A stretch of 9,882 nucleotides of DNA from Acidobacteriota bacterium. GTDB lineage: Bacteria; Acidobacteriota; Blastocatellia; Pyrinomonadales; Pyrinomonadaceae. The stretch is from NCBI GenBank assembly GCA_020853255.1, contig JADYZI010000456.1, positions 1 through 9,882 of the forward strand, read 5' to 3'. Positions 1 through 7,728 of the stretch are shown here, in pieces (within the stretch, counting starts at the first letter, position 1; each line of letters opens with the position of its first letter). Both the position numbers and the translations under genes were made by a program. Below the pieces are notes generated by a model, which made no database searches, was not told the DNA's origin, and saw only the letters and a program-made list of their open reading frames with translations.

Positions 1-3000
1 AGCCAGGACCGGTTCGAGATAAATATGCGGCGACAGTTCGGGCAGGAAGAACCGCTGCTTTCCGTTCTGAACGATATTGACGAGCCCCATCCCGCGAAGT
101 TCGCGGATCTGCTCAAACGTGGAAGGGCAGATCTCAGTGAGAGGGCGTCCCTGAAAGCGCGTCGTTTTTACCCGGATATCCCCGGTGAGATGCACAGTGT
201 TGTTTTCGAGATCGACTACGCGAAGGACCTCGGGGGCTGTTGCCGGAATGTCTGATCGCAACCCGAAGTGGCGGAAAAGATCACGGAGCCATTCCTCCGA
301 TATCTTAACGCCGACGAGCCTCGTGCCGTCGTCCGTCGTCGTTCGAACGATATTGAGCGCATCCTTGCTGAGAGTCTTCAGGTACTTCCAGATCGGGAGC
401 AGTGCCCCGCTGAGCAGATGTATTGTTTTATGCTCATAGGCAGGGATCCTGGCCTCTTCCTCGAGCCACCACTTTTCCGCCTTTGTTTTAGGGACGATTC
501 TGTACTTCTGATTCAGTTCACTCTCGCGGATATATGAAAGATTCCGGCCTTCCGGCTTAGAGATCGAGAACATCTGGTACCTCTCACCGGTTTCGGGATC
601 GGTATGCGACAAGGTTCGCCGAACAGCGACAAACGATCCGGCACGCCGATCCTGAAAGAACTGATGAACGCCACCTTCGGATAAGTCCACGTATCTTGCG
701 GGTTTCGTGGCCACTTTCAGGTTGAGCTTGTAATAGACCGTTTTCGCGGAGGTGAGGGCGTCAGAGTGGAGAACCTGCGGCGGTTCGGCTATCTCGACGG
801 ACATCGCTTTCAGGTCCTCCATGCCGTCGTCCAGTTTTCCCTTCTGTTTGAGATATTCGAGGGTCTCGAGGAACGTCTCGTAGAAGTGATCGAACAAGGC
901 ATTCTGCCTATCCACTTCGAGCGAAAGCAAACGATTCAGGAATCTAGGAATGTTCGTCCGTTCGCTTTCCGGCACTTCCTCGCCGTTGTCGGTGTTCTTC
1001 ACAAGTCCCATGTCTCTTAACGCCTGCTTCGGGTCGTCGAGACCCGGGACTTCAGTGCCGCGCATAATACCTGAGAGCACCACATTCAAAGCCGAGCGTC
1101 CTTCCTTGGACTCAAGATTGTATTTATCGAGATTGCCCGCTTTTTCTGCCTTTCTGTCGCCCTTTGTAAGGGCTCCCATGTTCCCGAGCCTCCGGGCGAT
1201 CGTCGCCGAGAACCGCTTTTCTCCTCCCAGTTCTGTAAACACGAGCAGATAAACTGGCGGAAAGACTTGTCCCGTCCGGTGAGTTCGCCCGAAGTCCTGG
1301 ATCTGCTTGTCCGCCGACCACTTCAGTTCGGCGGCGATGTGGAGACGCCTTTGTTTGTTCCCGACCTGTTTTCCGGCATGAAGGCTGTCGCCGGTTGATG
1401 CGACTTCCGACATGATCGCGATCCGTTTGTCGCCGTTCTGGAATGCGTTCTTCTCATGAAGGTTGATGAGCTTCGAAGGAACTCCCGGAAGCTGGCGGGG
1501 ACGATATTCGAGAGTGCCGGAGGTCGTTCGGATGAGACGCTTTTTTCTCCCCGTCATCTCGGCTACGTTCTCGACGCCGAAGTAGTTGACGAGTTGATCG
1601 AGCGGGTGTTCGGGCACTTCGAGGACCGAGAGTTTATCAAGCAGTTCGGCTCTTAGCTGCAAGGCTGCACGGCTCTCGACTTGATTCCCGTTAGAGTCAA
1701 GCACGGGAATATATTCAATAGTTCCGCTGTACGGATCGGTGCGTTCCTGAAAACAGGCAGTTGGAAAACATTGGGTCACGAGCCGCGTCAAAGTTTCGCG
1801 CGGGCTGAAGTCGAGACTGTCGATCGCCTCATCCTGGTCAGCGGCCCGCTCGATCTGTTTCTTTGTCTGGCTCTCACCGGTTCCGGTTATCGAAACGACG
1901 ATTGACTCCCGTCGTCCGAGAGCGTCTTCGATCTCGCGGATCAGAGTTGGAACTTTGAAGGCCGTTATTAGATTCCGAAAACATCGCTGATGTTCGGCCC
2001 AGAACTGATTAACCGCCTGGGCTCGCGTCGCTTTCCCGGAATTGGTGAGGTCGAGGGCACGGTGAATATTCCGAAAGACCTCCTGCCAGCCCTGGGCCAT
2101 GTTGTCATACATCCGGCGCTGGGCGGGGGCGAGCCAATGGGTCACCTCACGGAACTCTACCGCGAGGCCGGACTCCGGATCGGTTCCCATGCTCAGGTTC
2201 CCGCAAAGGTATCGACCCATCGCTTTCAAGTCGCGACAGACCATTTCGAGCGCACCGACGCCGCCCGATTCGATCTCCTCCGCGAACTGCTCGAAGCCCA
2301 AAGGAAAGTTCGTCCCCTCGCCCCAAAGTCCAAGCCGAGACATATATGCAAGATGCCGTACTTCGCCTGCGGAAGTGGCCGATGAATAAACAACTCTAAA
2401 ATCGTGATATTTCTGCGGGTCCTGTATCTCAAGCACCGCAGCACCAGTCTGGGTTGATTTACCTCGGTCGTCGGCAAACGCGTATTTTGCTTTATGGCCT
2501 TCGTCGAAGATCACTACTCCTTCGCTTCCGAGCCATCGGATTAGTTGGTCAATTCGCCGACTGCCCGATCTTGAGCGAGCGATCAGAGAACGATATGTGC
2601 AGAAAACTATTCCGTCGCCAATGTCGATCTCGCCATCGGTCGGATAGTCGTTTATGAGCTTTATCGGCGGAGTCAGACCAAGCCTTCGGAATTCATCCGA
2701 CACGGCCTCGATCAGATCGGACTTCACCGAGAACCAGACGGAGCGCCGTCTTCCCTGAAACCAGTTGTCGAGGATTATCCCCGCAAGCGTCGCCGTCTTA
2801 CCCGTTCCGGTTCCATCCCCTATACTTATTCCCGCACGTGAGCCGTCGGCTAGTCTCTGCCCGTGAGCCTGACCCGCGTAAATGATTCTTTCGAACTGCA
2901 TAGCAGAGAGCTTTCCGGTCTCGGATATCTCTTTCGGCAGGATAGGACGGTAGTGAATCGGAGGCGGTTCTACGTTCGCAAGGCCGGGCGGTTCGACTAT

Positions 3001-3159
3001 GACGCCGGGATGTGCGGCTCCGCTAACAATGAATCGAGGCGCGTACGCCAATATCTGATCCGTAGTATCAGGCTCGCTCGTCTCCACGGGCACAGTGGAC
3101 GCCGCTGTCGCTGAAAACGGCGCAACTGTACGCGCCGATTGCTGGTGACTTGATAACAT
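1..3159 (-). CDS. Strawberry-notch-type SF2 helicase/ATPase, C-terminus cut by window edge
   Basis: One uninterrupted minus-strand frame of 1053 codons runs from ATG 3159 off the left edge. Seen: Walker A GDGTGTGKT (residues 114-122), Walker B/DExH IFDEGH (217-222), motif III SAT (260-262), RLGLWGEGT just after it, EMTGR near 535, SEVASTGDSL (584-593) and motif VI QDFGRTHR (621-628), then HLLSGALLPIW (914-924). This motif series is typical of the Strawberry-notch family (AAA_34 plus Helicase_C_4), found in phage and plasmid polyvalent proteins. The expected role is ATP-driven DNA translocation or remodelling in the cytoplasm. ATG 3159 is the first ATG/GTG/TTG after the upstream in-frame TGA; its ribosome site is weak, so translation may depend on the gene before it. 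Family members usually end not far past the HLLSG block, so probably little is missing. The family call is very secure; the biological role is inferred. Confidence 0.95.
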   Translation of the reverse strand, partial: MLSSHQQSARTVAPFSATAASTVPVETSEPDTTDQILAYAPRFIVSGAAHPGVIVEPPGLANVEPPPIHYRPILPKEISETGKLSAMQFERIIYAGQAHGQRLADGSRAGISIGDGTGTGKTATLAGIILDNWFQGRRRSVWFSVKSDLIEAVSDEFRRLGLTPPIKLINDYPTDGEIDIGDGIVFCTYRSLIARSRSGSRRIDQLIRWLGSEGVVIFDEGHKAKYAFADDRGKSTQTGAAVLEIQDPQKYHDFRVVYSSATSAGEVRHLAYMSRLGLWGEGTNFPLGFEQFAEEIESGGVGALEMVCRDLKAMGRYLCGNLSMGTDPESGLAVEFREVTHWLAPAQRRMYDNMAQGWQEVFRNIHRALDLTNSGKATRAQAVNQFWAEHQRCFRNLITAFKVPTLIREIEDALGRRESIVVSITGTGESQTKKQIERAADQDEAIDSLDFSPRETLTRLVTQCFPTACFQERTDPYSGTIEYIPVLDSNGNQVESRAALQLRAELLDKLSVLEVPEHPLDQLVNYFGVENVAEMTGRKKRLIRTTSGTLEYRPRQLPGVPSKLINLHEKNAFQNGDKRIAIMSEVASTGDSLHAGKQVGNKQRRLHIAAELKWSADKQIQDFGRTHRTGQVFPPVYLLVFTELGGEKRFSATIARRLGNMGALTKGDRKAEKAGNLDKYNLESKEGRSALNVVLSGIMRGTEVPGLDDPKQALRDMGLVKNTDNGEEVPESERTNIPRFLNRLLSLEVDRQNALFDHFYETFLETLEYLKQKGKLDDGMEDLKAMSVEIAEPPQVLHSDALTSAKTVYYKLNLKVATKPARYVDLSEGGVHQFFQDRRAGSFVAVRRTLSHTDPETGERYQMFSISKPEGRNLSYIRESELNQKYRIVPKTKAEKWWLEEEARIPAYEHKTIHLLSGALLPIWKYLKTLSKDALNIVRTTTDDGTRLVGVKISEEWLRDLFRHFGLRSDIPATAPEVLRVVDLENNTVHLTGDIRVKTTRFQGRPLTEICPSTFEQIRELRGMGLVNIVQNGKQRFFLPELSPHIYLEPVLA

Positions 3160-3222
3160 TTCTCGGTGATTAGTAGGTTGAACTGGCGCCCTGCTGCAAT
3201 TACCTGAGTTTTCGGGGTCCCT

Positions 3223-3921
3223 TCAATCAACGTCGTACCCGATGAAGTTTTCGTCGTTGATGAGCAGGTAATAGTAACCGTTGCCACAGCCCGCGTATTC
3301 CAGCGACAAGAAGCCGCGAAAGTCTCCGGTTACGGTGTCAAAATCGGTTTCGATCGATATGTCGTATCCGGAGAACTTCGCCCAGCGACCCGTTATGAAC
3401 GTACCGGCTGTCCTGTTACGGATGGATTCGCGAAGGCGCTCGATATCACGCGGATACTTTTTAGCGATCCGGTTCAGCGAGATCACCTTACCGTCGATAT
3501 TGGTCCCGGTTGTTATGTGCAGTTCGTAAAGTGTCTTCGGACGCGGTTCCTTATCCTTCTCCCAGGAATTCGGCTCGACAAGATCAGTTCTCCACGCACC
3601 GAAACCCGGAAGTGCAAGACAGTCGCGAATAAATGGATTCGAAAAGCTCGCCTCGCCGGCCATCCGCTTATACTTTTCGATGAGTCGGTATTCTTTGCGG
3701 AGTCTTCCTTCGCCGGTCTGTTGAGGCTTGGAAGGTACGAATTTCGAGTAACGTGCGAGTTCCGATTCGTACACCGGGTATCCGCGTCGGCTGCTGCGTG
3801 GTTTGAACCGGCACAAGCTGCCGCCATCGGAAATAAAGAATCGATCTTTCTTGCCGTTGGTATCTACGGCGCCGATGATCGAGCCGTTTTTGACGGCCTC
3901 GTGAAGTTGCTGGTAATTCAT
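3223..3921 (-). CDS. Hypothetical protein, 232 aa, between methyltransferase and helicase
   Basis: I do not recognise this family. The protein is soluble-looking, with no signal peptide or membrane segment. It is basic in its first 90 residues (an RSSRRG stretch near 43-47 and a KEYRLIEKYKR helix near 76-86) and rich in aromatics at the C-terminus (GYYYLL, 215-220). Its ATG lies 5 bases after the tandem TAATAA stop of the methyltransferase gene with no clear Shine-Dalgarno, so it is probably translated by coupling. It ends in TGA 63 bases before the helicase ATG and in the same reading frame. Its place between two modules that are commonly fused suggests a partner or linker, for example a DNA-binding or target-recognition subunit. 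That is inference from position only. It is likely a real gene because it is long and fits the operon with short spacing. Confidence 0.8.
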   Translation of the reverse strand: MNYQQLHEAVKNGSIIGAVDTNGKKDRFFISDGGSLCRFKPRSSRRGYPVYESELARYSKFVPSKPQQTGEGRLRKEYRLIEKYKRMAGEASFSNPFIRDCLALPGFGAWRTDLVEPNSWEKDKEPRPKTLYELHITTGTNIDGKVISLNRIAKKYPRDIERLRESIRNRTAGTFITGRWAKFSGYDISIETDFDTVTGDFRGFLSLEYAGCGNGYYYLLINDENFIGYDVD

Positions 3922-3926
3922 GTTTA

Positions 3927-4883
3927 TTAGGATTCGATCGTCTCGAAGGCTTCTTCGACGCTGTCGAAGCTCTGCGGCACGAGGCTACACTGGGCATCGC
4001 CTTCCTGCTGATCGGCTGAAGATTTACGACCGAGGATCAAAGTTACGCCCACCGTTGTTCCGTTGCGGTAAAATTCCCGGCCGGGAAGGCTGATGGATCT
4101 GGTAACTCGAATGGCTGGCGAGGCCGAATCCCAGAACCGCTTCCCCGAAATGGTTCCGGGCGATCCTCCTTCGCCGAGGATGACCGCGAACCGGCCGCCG
4201 GCTGCAAGACGCCGAAGAGCGGACTCGACGTGCCGAAACCCAAACTTATTCCCGTTCCGCTTCACTCGGCCACCGCTTGAAGAAAATGGTGGATTGATCA
4301 AAACAACATTCGGGACAATGCTCTCCGGCAAGAAATCATCGATGAATTCGGCATCATGACCGGTCGGGTCGAAACCGATAAGTCCGGCCAGTTGCCGCCT
4401 CCGGGGATCTATCTCATTTGTCAGGACGGTCGCTCCCGCCGCACGTGCCCACACGGCAAGACTGCCCGTGCCACAGGACGGTTCAAGCACCGTGTCGCGG
4501 CCGCTTAAATTCATCAGGTATGCCGCAAAGTATGCGATTGGTGCCGGCGTGGAAAACTGCTGATAGGTGACCTGGGTTGCGCTCCGCCACGATTGGGTAG
4601 GGAGACACTGCTGCAGCGGTCTGAGTATTTCTGCACATGCTCTGCGTGGATCGTCCGAACACAATAGTGATCTTCCGTACTTTGTCGCTATCAGATAGTT
4701 AAGCGCCGTTTCGCCGATCTCATGACACAGGTGCGGATCGGCCGCCAGGCCATCGACCCCATGATCCCGACAAATTGACAGCAGCTCACGATTGTTTAGC
4801 CTTCTTCCCGAATCGATAATCGCGGCGATCCGTTCGATCAGGTCAAAAGAAATGCTCGATCGTTTGTCAGACTGGCGCATCAT
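3927..4883 (-). CDS. N6-type SAM-dependent DNA methyltransferase
   Basis: A 318-residue class I methyltransferase expected to add a methyl group from S-adenosylmethionine to an exocyclic amino group, most likely adenine N6, in DNA. Seen: YQQFSTP (107-113, the SAM-contacting motif preceding the fold), motif I LEPSCGTG (133-140), acidic NEID (156-159) and catalytic motif IV NPPF (197-200). The first 100 residues are a helical region without a recognised domain. There is no obvious separate target-recognition domain, so specificity may come from a partner. The same domain type is often fused in front of Strawberry-notch helicases in phage and plasmid proteins such as P1 DarB; here it stands alone two genes upstream of that helicase. 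The gene begins with tandem ATGs (4883 and 4880), 27 bases after the Toprim gene. The methyltransferase call is secure; its substrate is inferred. Confidence 0.92.
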   Translation of the reverse strand: MMRQSDKRSSISFDLIERIAAIIDSGRRLNNRELLSICRDHGVDGLAADPHLCHEIGETALNYLIATKYGRSLLCSDDPRRACAEILRPLQQCLPTQSWRSATQVTYQQFSTPAPIAYFAAYLMNLSGRDTVLEPSCGTGSLAVWARAAGATVLTNEIDPRRRQLAGLIGFDPTGHDAEFIDDFLPESIVPNVVLINPPFSSSGGRVKRNGNKFGFRHVESALRRLAAGGRFAVILGEGGSPGTISGKRFWDSASPAIRVTRSISLPGREFYRNGTTVGVTLILGRKSSADQQEGDAQCSLVPQSFDSVEEAFETIES

Positions 4884-4910
4884 ACTTTCTGCCAGCCGCT
4901 TGTTTACTGC

Positions 4911-6038
4911 CTACGCGGGAGACAGTTGTCGGTTCGCCTGCTCCCGACATTCCGGTGTAAGCCCTTTTACCCATTCCGCAACGGTCAACGAACTCAGTTT
5001 AAGGCTCGAAAGTAAGGCCTCGTCCAGCCCTTTCACGCGTCTGTCCCAAGACAGGATCGTTACCGCATGGTCGTAGGCGAATGACCTTTGATCGGCTGAC
5101 CGAGAACGCAGTAAGGCGGCGAGCGCACGGGCGACGTGCGGATTGGTAAAACTGTCGTTGTCGAAAGCGATCTCAAGAGCATTTCCCCGAGCGGTTTCGA
5201 TGATCTCTCGATGTGATGTAGCAACGCCGCTGTTTCCAACCACATATCTGTCCGGTAAAAGCCTTTGAGCGGTTGCGGCCTTTAATGCGCCTTCAGTCAC
5301 GAGAACCGATTTGGCTGATGGTGAACCGGGATTGGCGTGATGCAAGGGAGCACCCGGTCCGCATCCGTTTTTTTCCTTCAACGACGATAGCCAGACGTAA
5401 CGCCCCGATTTGTTGGGCTTATACCGCATGAACCGAACCTGGCAAGCTCGTATAAGACCGTCAGGCCCGACGAACGGGATCAGCATCAGATCATCGAACG
5501 AATCAAGCTCGCTCCATAGCCGCAGCGAGCCGCTTGAATCTCTCCAGAATCCCGGTATTCCTTGAAACGATCGAATGCCTTCCTTTGCCAATGCTTCGAC
5601 AAGCCGTTTGGTCAGTGCACCCCGCTCATTAACGAGTCTCGGGAGGTTTCCGTACTGAAAGAGGTCCTGTATCCCTCGTTCGACTAAACCACCTCGCCCG
5701 TTCGCGATCGCGTGGTTGGACGATGCGGGCGATAACTCAATCAGCCTGCGATAGACCCTATCTCGGACACCGGGCGGGGCCAGGTTTTTTGAAACCGCTG
5801 TCTTCTTCCGATTCGGAAAGTGCTTCAGGGCTCGGATTGAGTCGAAGTTGAAATCGAAACCGTATCGAGATCCGTGATAGTAGACCCCCCAACCGTATCG
5901 GCTGACGCGATCGGCGTTCAGAGTGGACCGGGCGCAGAAGGATATAGTTTCCGTTGCGGTCGTACTGCACCAATCCGGCTTCCCGCAGATACAGCATGGG
6001 CGTTTCTTTGAGACCCTCTTGTATCCGGTAACTATCAT
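4911..6038 (-). CDS. Zinc-finger/Toprim primase-like protein (DUF3854-like)
   Basis: A 375-residue protein. The N-terminal zinc-binding motif has cysteines at 15, 18, 24 and 35, resembling the zinc fingers of CHC2-type primases. The C-terminal half carries a Toprim-like fold: LVTEG (246-250) with the catalytic-type glutamate, AFDND (291-295) supplying the DxD acidic pair, and KGLDE (336-340). This arrangement resembles DUF3854 proteins of plasmids and integrative elements, which are thought to act in primer synthesis or DNA nicking and joining. No helicase domain is fused. ATG 6038 is certain because an in-frame TAG lies 30 bases upstream with no alternative start between; AAAAGGTCAGG precedes it. 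It is first in the left gene train, followed by the methyltransferase after 27 bases. It could be a replication protein of the element; activity has to be inferred from motifs. Confidence 0.85.
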   Translation of the reverse strand: MIVTGYKRVSKKRPCCICGKPDWCSTTATETISFCARSTLNADRVSRYGWGVYYHGSRYGFDFNFDSIRALKHFPNRKKTAVSKNLAPPGVRDRVYRRLIELSPASSNHAIANGRGGLVERGIQDLFQYGNLPRLVNERGALTKRLVEALAKEGIRSFQGIPGFWRDSSGSLRLWSELDSFDDLMLIPFVGPDGLIRACQVRFMRYKPNKSGRYVWLSSLKEKNGCGPGAPLHHANPGSPSAKSVLVTEGALKAATAQRLLPDRYVVGNSGVATSHREIIETARGNALEIAFDNDSFTNPHVARALAALLRSRSADQRSFAYDHAVTILSWDRRVKGLDEALLSSLKLSSLTVAEWVKGLTPECREQANRQLSPA

Positions 6039-6248
6039 TCCTGACCTTTTCCGTCTTCCTATGAACTATCTGCAGCCTGTTTTTTGAGGGTAGTAGGTCT
6101 TCCTTGGTAATAATGGAGTTCCAAAGTGCTGGACGAATACGTGACGACCTTGGCGAGTTGTAGGCGATCTCCCGATTCGATGAGCCGGACCAAGACACGC
6201 TCCGCGAGGTGTCGGCCTAGGTGTCAACAACCTGTATGCGCAATTTAG
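6039..6248. other. Intergenic spacer between the two gene trains
   Basis: This 210-base stretch is the longest non-coding interval in the window. It must hold the 3' end of the TIR-side transcript and possibly the promoter of the Toprim-side genes. On the minus strand a TTGACA hexamer is present (6227-6222), but no acceptable -10 box lies 16 to 18 bases further. Three GACAC half-sites cluster at 6194-6225. No GC-rich hairpin followed by a T-run was found, so read-through from the TIR gene into the Toprim gene is possible. An open frame crosses the region from 6198, but it overlaps the Toprim gene in another frame and resembles no family. Confidence 0.6.
6194..6225 (-). promoter_or_regulatory. 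Clustered GACAC half-sites, possible operator
   Basis: On the minus strand GACACCT occurs at 6225-6219 and again at 6213-6207, start to start 12 bases apart. An inverted copy, GTGTC, lies at 6198-6194. The first copy overlaps a TTGACA hexamer (6227-6222) that could be a -35 box. Two direct copies and one inverted copy in 32 bases, in the only sizeable spacer, fit a protein-binding site upstream of the Toprim gene. The pair at 6213-6194 could also form a weak 5-bp hairpin. No binding protein is known and short repeats arise by chance, so confidence is low. Confidence 0.25.
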
Positions 6249-6947
6249 CTACAGGGCGACCAGCTCGGCGAGCTTGGTCGCGACATTTTCCATCGTATCT
6301 TCTGCGGTGTTGAGACCGCTTCGCGAGCCGAGCAAAGGGCTGACTTCGCGGAGAGCTTCATACGTCGTCTCGTGCACAATGGGAACGAGCCGTTCACGCG
6401 CGAGGAGTGCGGAAAGTTCTTTGTCGGCGATGCCCTCTGCTGGGAGGCGGCGCAGCAGCGCGGGGGTCACCAGCACGATCCCGACTCGCGAGTTCGCCAA
6501 GCCTTTGTCGATGGCACGGAGCAAAGGCACGCCGAGGCCAACATCCTTCTCACTGAACCAGACCGAGACACCACGTGACTCCAGCAGATCGTGCAGCTCC
6601 TTGGCCGCGCCCTGCCGGTCGTCCCACGCGTGGCAAAGGAAGACGTCTCTAAGGTCAGGTAGCTTCGCTAGGTTCTCGACGCTGTTGCGTATCGGCGTGA
6701 GTGCCAGCACCTCGATAGGCGTGTAGATCACGGACGAACCGGATGGTGACCAGCGTGGCCTTGCTCTGCTGCTGGACCGGCCGCCGCTGCTCCGGAAGCC
6801 CCCACTGCTCCCCGACGGGTAATAGGACGGGGATGAATACGAAGTGTAGCCGCCGGAGTAGCCTCTGTAACGGCCACCACATGCAGGGCAGGCCGCTGCC
6901 CCGCTCGCTGTGCGATGGCCCTGTACTGGTGCTGTGCATCTAGCCAT
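6249..6947 (-). CDS. TIR-domain protein with N-terminal zinc-knuckle-like motif
   Basis: A 232-residue protein in three parts. Residues 1-24 have C4, H11, C20 and C23 in the pattern C-x6-H-x8-C-x2-C, suggesting a small zinc site. Residues 25-72 are a Gly/Ser/Tyr/Arg-rich low-complexity linker. Residues 100-232 are a TIR domain: DVFLCHAWDD (101-110), VWFSEKDVGLG (129-139, BB-loop region), GIVLVTP (156-162) and ADKEL (174-178), where E177 aligns with the NADase glutamate. Bacterial TIR domains commonly cleave NAD+ or make cyclic ADP-ribose signals in anti-phage defence, so an effector role is likely. Start chosen at ATG 6947 because AGGAGG sits 7 bases upstream; an ATG at 6977 lacks such a site. 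Its GC is clearly higher than its neighbours (43 of 60 bases at 6421-6480 against 25 of 60 at 7441-7500), hinting at separate acquisition. Last gene of the right-hand train. Confidence 0.92.
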   Translation of the reverse strand: MARCTAPVQGHRTASGAAACPACGGRYRGYSGGYTSYSSPSYYPSGSSGGFRSSGGRSSSRARPRWSPSGSSVIYTPIEVLALTPIRNSVENLAKLPDLRDVFLCHAWDDRQGAAKELHDLLESRGVSVWFSEKDVGLGVPLLRAIDKGLANSRVGIVLVTPALLRRLPAEGIADKELSALLARERLVPIVHETTYEALREVSPLLGSRSGLNTAEDTMENVATKLAELVAL

Positions 6948-6953
6948 CAAGTT

Positions 6954-6959
6954 CCTCCT
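6954..6959 (-). promoter_or_regulatory. Strong Shine-Dalgarno of the TIR gene
   Basis: On the minus strand AGGAGG lies 7 bases before ATG 6947. It is the best ribosome-binding site in the window and decides the TIR start against the in-frame ATG at 6977. The weaker sites of the preceding genes suggest that the TIR protein is translated independently, and perhaps more strongly. Confidence 0.75.
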
Positions 6960-6968
6960 GTTCAATAT

Positions 6969-6983
6969 CGGGTACATGACCCG
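6969..6983 (-). promoter_or_regulatory. Small inverted repeat in the leader of the TIR gene
   Basis: CGGGT-CATGT-ACCCG forms a perfect 5-bp stem with a 5-base loop in the 48-base gap before the TIR gene. It contains the rejected upstream ATG (6977) in its loop and is not followed by a T-run on the minus strand, so it is not a typical terminator. It may be a minor transcript structure or chance. Confidence 0.25.
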
Positions 6984-6995
6984 TTTATTCTCTTT

Positions 6996-7721
6996 TCAAT
7001 TTGGATCGGAAATGAATTCGATGAATTCCTGACCGTAGGCTGTCGTTCTTTGTGCCATGACTCCGCTCGCTGACATCATTGTATGCAGCGAATCGACTAT
7101 TAGAAGGCCTTTGGCGTTCAGATCCTTAACAAGCAGACCATAGAAATCCTTCTTGCCTTTCAGGTCTTCAAAGGCAGCTTCTAAAACTGTGGACGTCGCT
7201 CCTGTGTGAATATTAGGAACGCCTTTGCCATTTTCATGGAACCAGTCCTGCGGATCATCGAGAAATTTCAGAATTCTAAGGTGCCACTCAGTGAATGTGT
7301 CGATATAACCGAGGAAGATAACTTGTAGATCATCGTCCGGAGCATTTTGTAGGGCAGTGTTGAGAACAGCGTTTCTCAGTGCCTTTAACTTTTCCTGCTT
7401 GTGATTTAGAACCGCAATTTGAGACGCGTGGGCGACGGTGGTAATAAAGCTTTCATCGTCCTTTAGATTTTCAACTGAAAAGCCCTCGACCGTCTTCTCC
7501 AAGTTCTTCAAACCTTCCACTATCGACTCGATCCATTCGTCCTTTCTCTTTGACAAGGGAGGAGTGATAATCATCGAAAATATTTCGGAGGCGGCTCCTC
7601 CGTAGTCGGGAATGGAAGCAAGGGCGGCCTTGACCGCCGTGTGAACGACGTCTTTCGCTGTAGCCCTCGGCGCTGTGTCCCTTATGTTTGCCGACAGATC
7701 GGTAATGCTATGGTCAGACAT
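6996..7721 (-). CDS. Conserved-type helical protein, function unknown, 241 aa
   Basis: I cannot name this family with certainty. It is predicted to be mostly helical and soluble. Notable stretches are IPDYGGAASEIFSMI (37-51), PPLSKRKDEWIE (54-65), ASQIAVLNHKQEKLKALRNA (99-118) and DTFTEWHLRILKFL (141-154); they have the look of a conserved bacterial family seen in accessory loci. The C-terminal part, with YGLLVKDLNAKGLLI (194-208) followed by TTAYGQEFIEFI (226-237), resembles a winged-helix-like end as in DUF4393-type proteins. Its ATG lies 7 bases after the stop of the metallohydrolase gene with no clear ribosome site, so the two are probably translationally coupled. Composition is AT-richer than the TIR gene that follows. 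Its role in the operon is unknown; a regulator, adaptor or toxin-like component are all possible. Confidence 0.85.
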   Translation of the reverse strand: MSDHSITDLSANIRDTAPRATAKDVVHTAVKAALASIPDYGGAASEIFSMIITPPLSKRKDEWIESIVEGLKNLEKTVEGFSVENLKDDESFITTVAHASQIAVLNHKQEKLKALRNAVLNTALQNAPDDDLQVIFLGYIDTFTEWHLRILKFLDDPQDWFHENGKGVPNIHTGATSTVLEAAFEDLKGKKDFYGLLVKDLNAKGLLIVDSLHTMMSASGVMAQRTTAYGQEFIEFISDPN

Positions 7722-7728
7722 AATTTTA

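Noticed and set aside
1990..2385. 131-residue plus-strand open frame
   Set aside because: It is antisense to the helicase core, whose motifs are unambiguous on the minus strand.
3517..3930. 137-residue plus-strand open frame
   Set aside because: It lies opposite the 232-aa gene and shows no family features; it is an antisense shadow.
5758..6198. 146-residue minus-strand open frame across the spacer
   Set aside because: It overlaps the well-supported Toprim gene in another frame, has low-complexity, arginine/serine-rich composition and no recognisable motif.
6194..6213. Hairpin as a terminator after the TIR gene
   Set aside because: The stem is only 5 bp and no T-run follows on the minus strand.
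6274..6726. 150-residue plus-strand open frame
   Set aside because: It is antisense to the TIR domain; the Ser/Arg-rich product reflects high-GC shadow coding.
6948..6977. Longer TIR protein starting at ATG 6977
   Set aside because: No ribosome site precedes it and its ATG is in a small hairpin loop; AGGAGG before ATG 6947 gives the better start.
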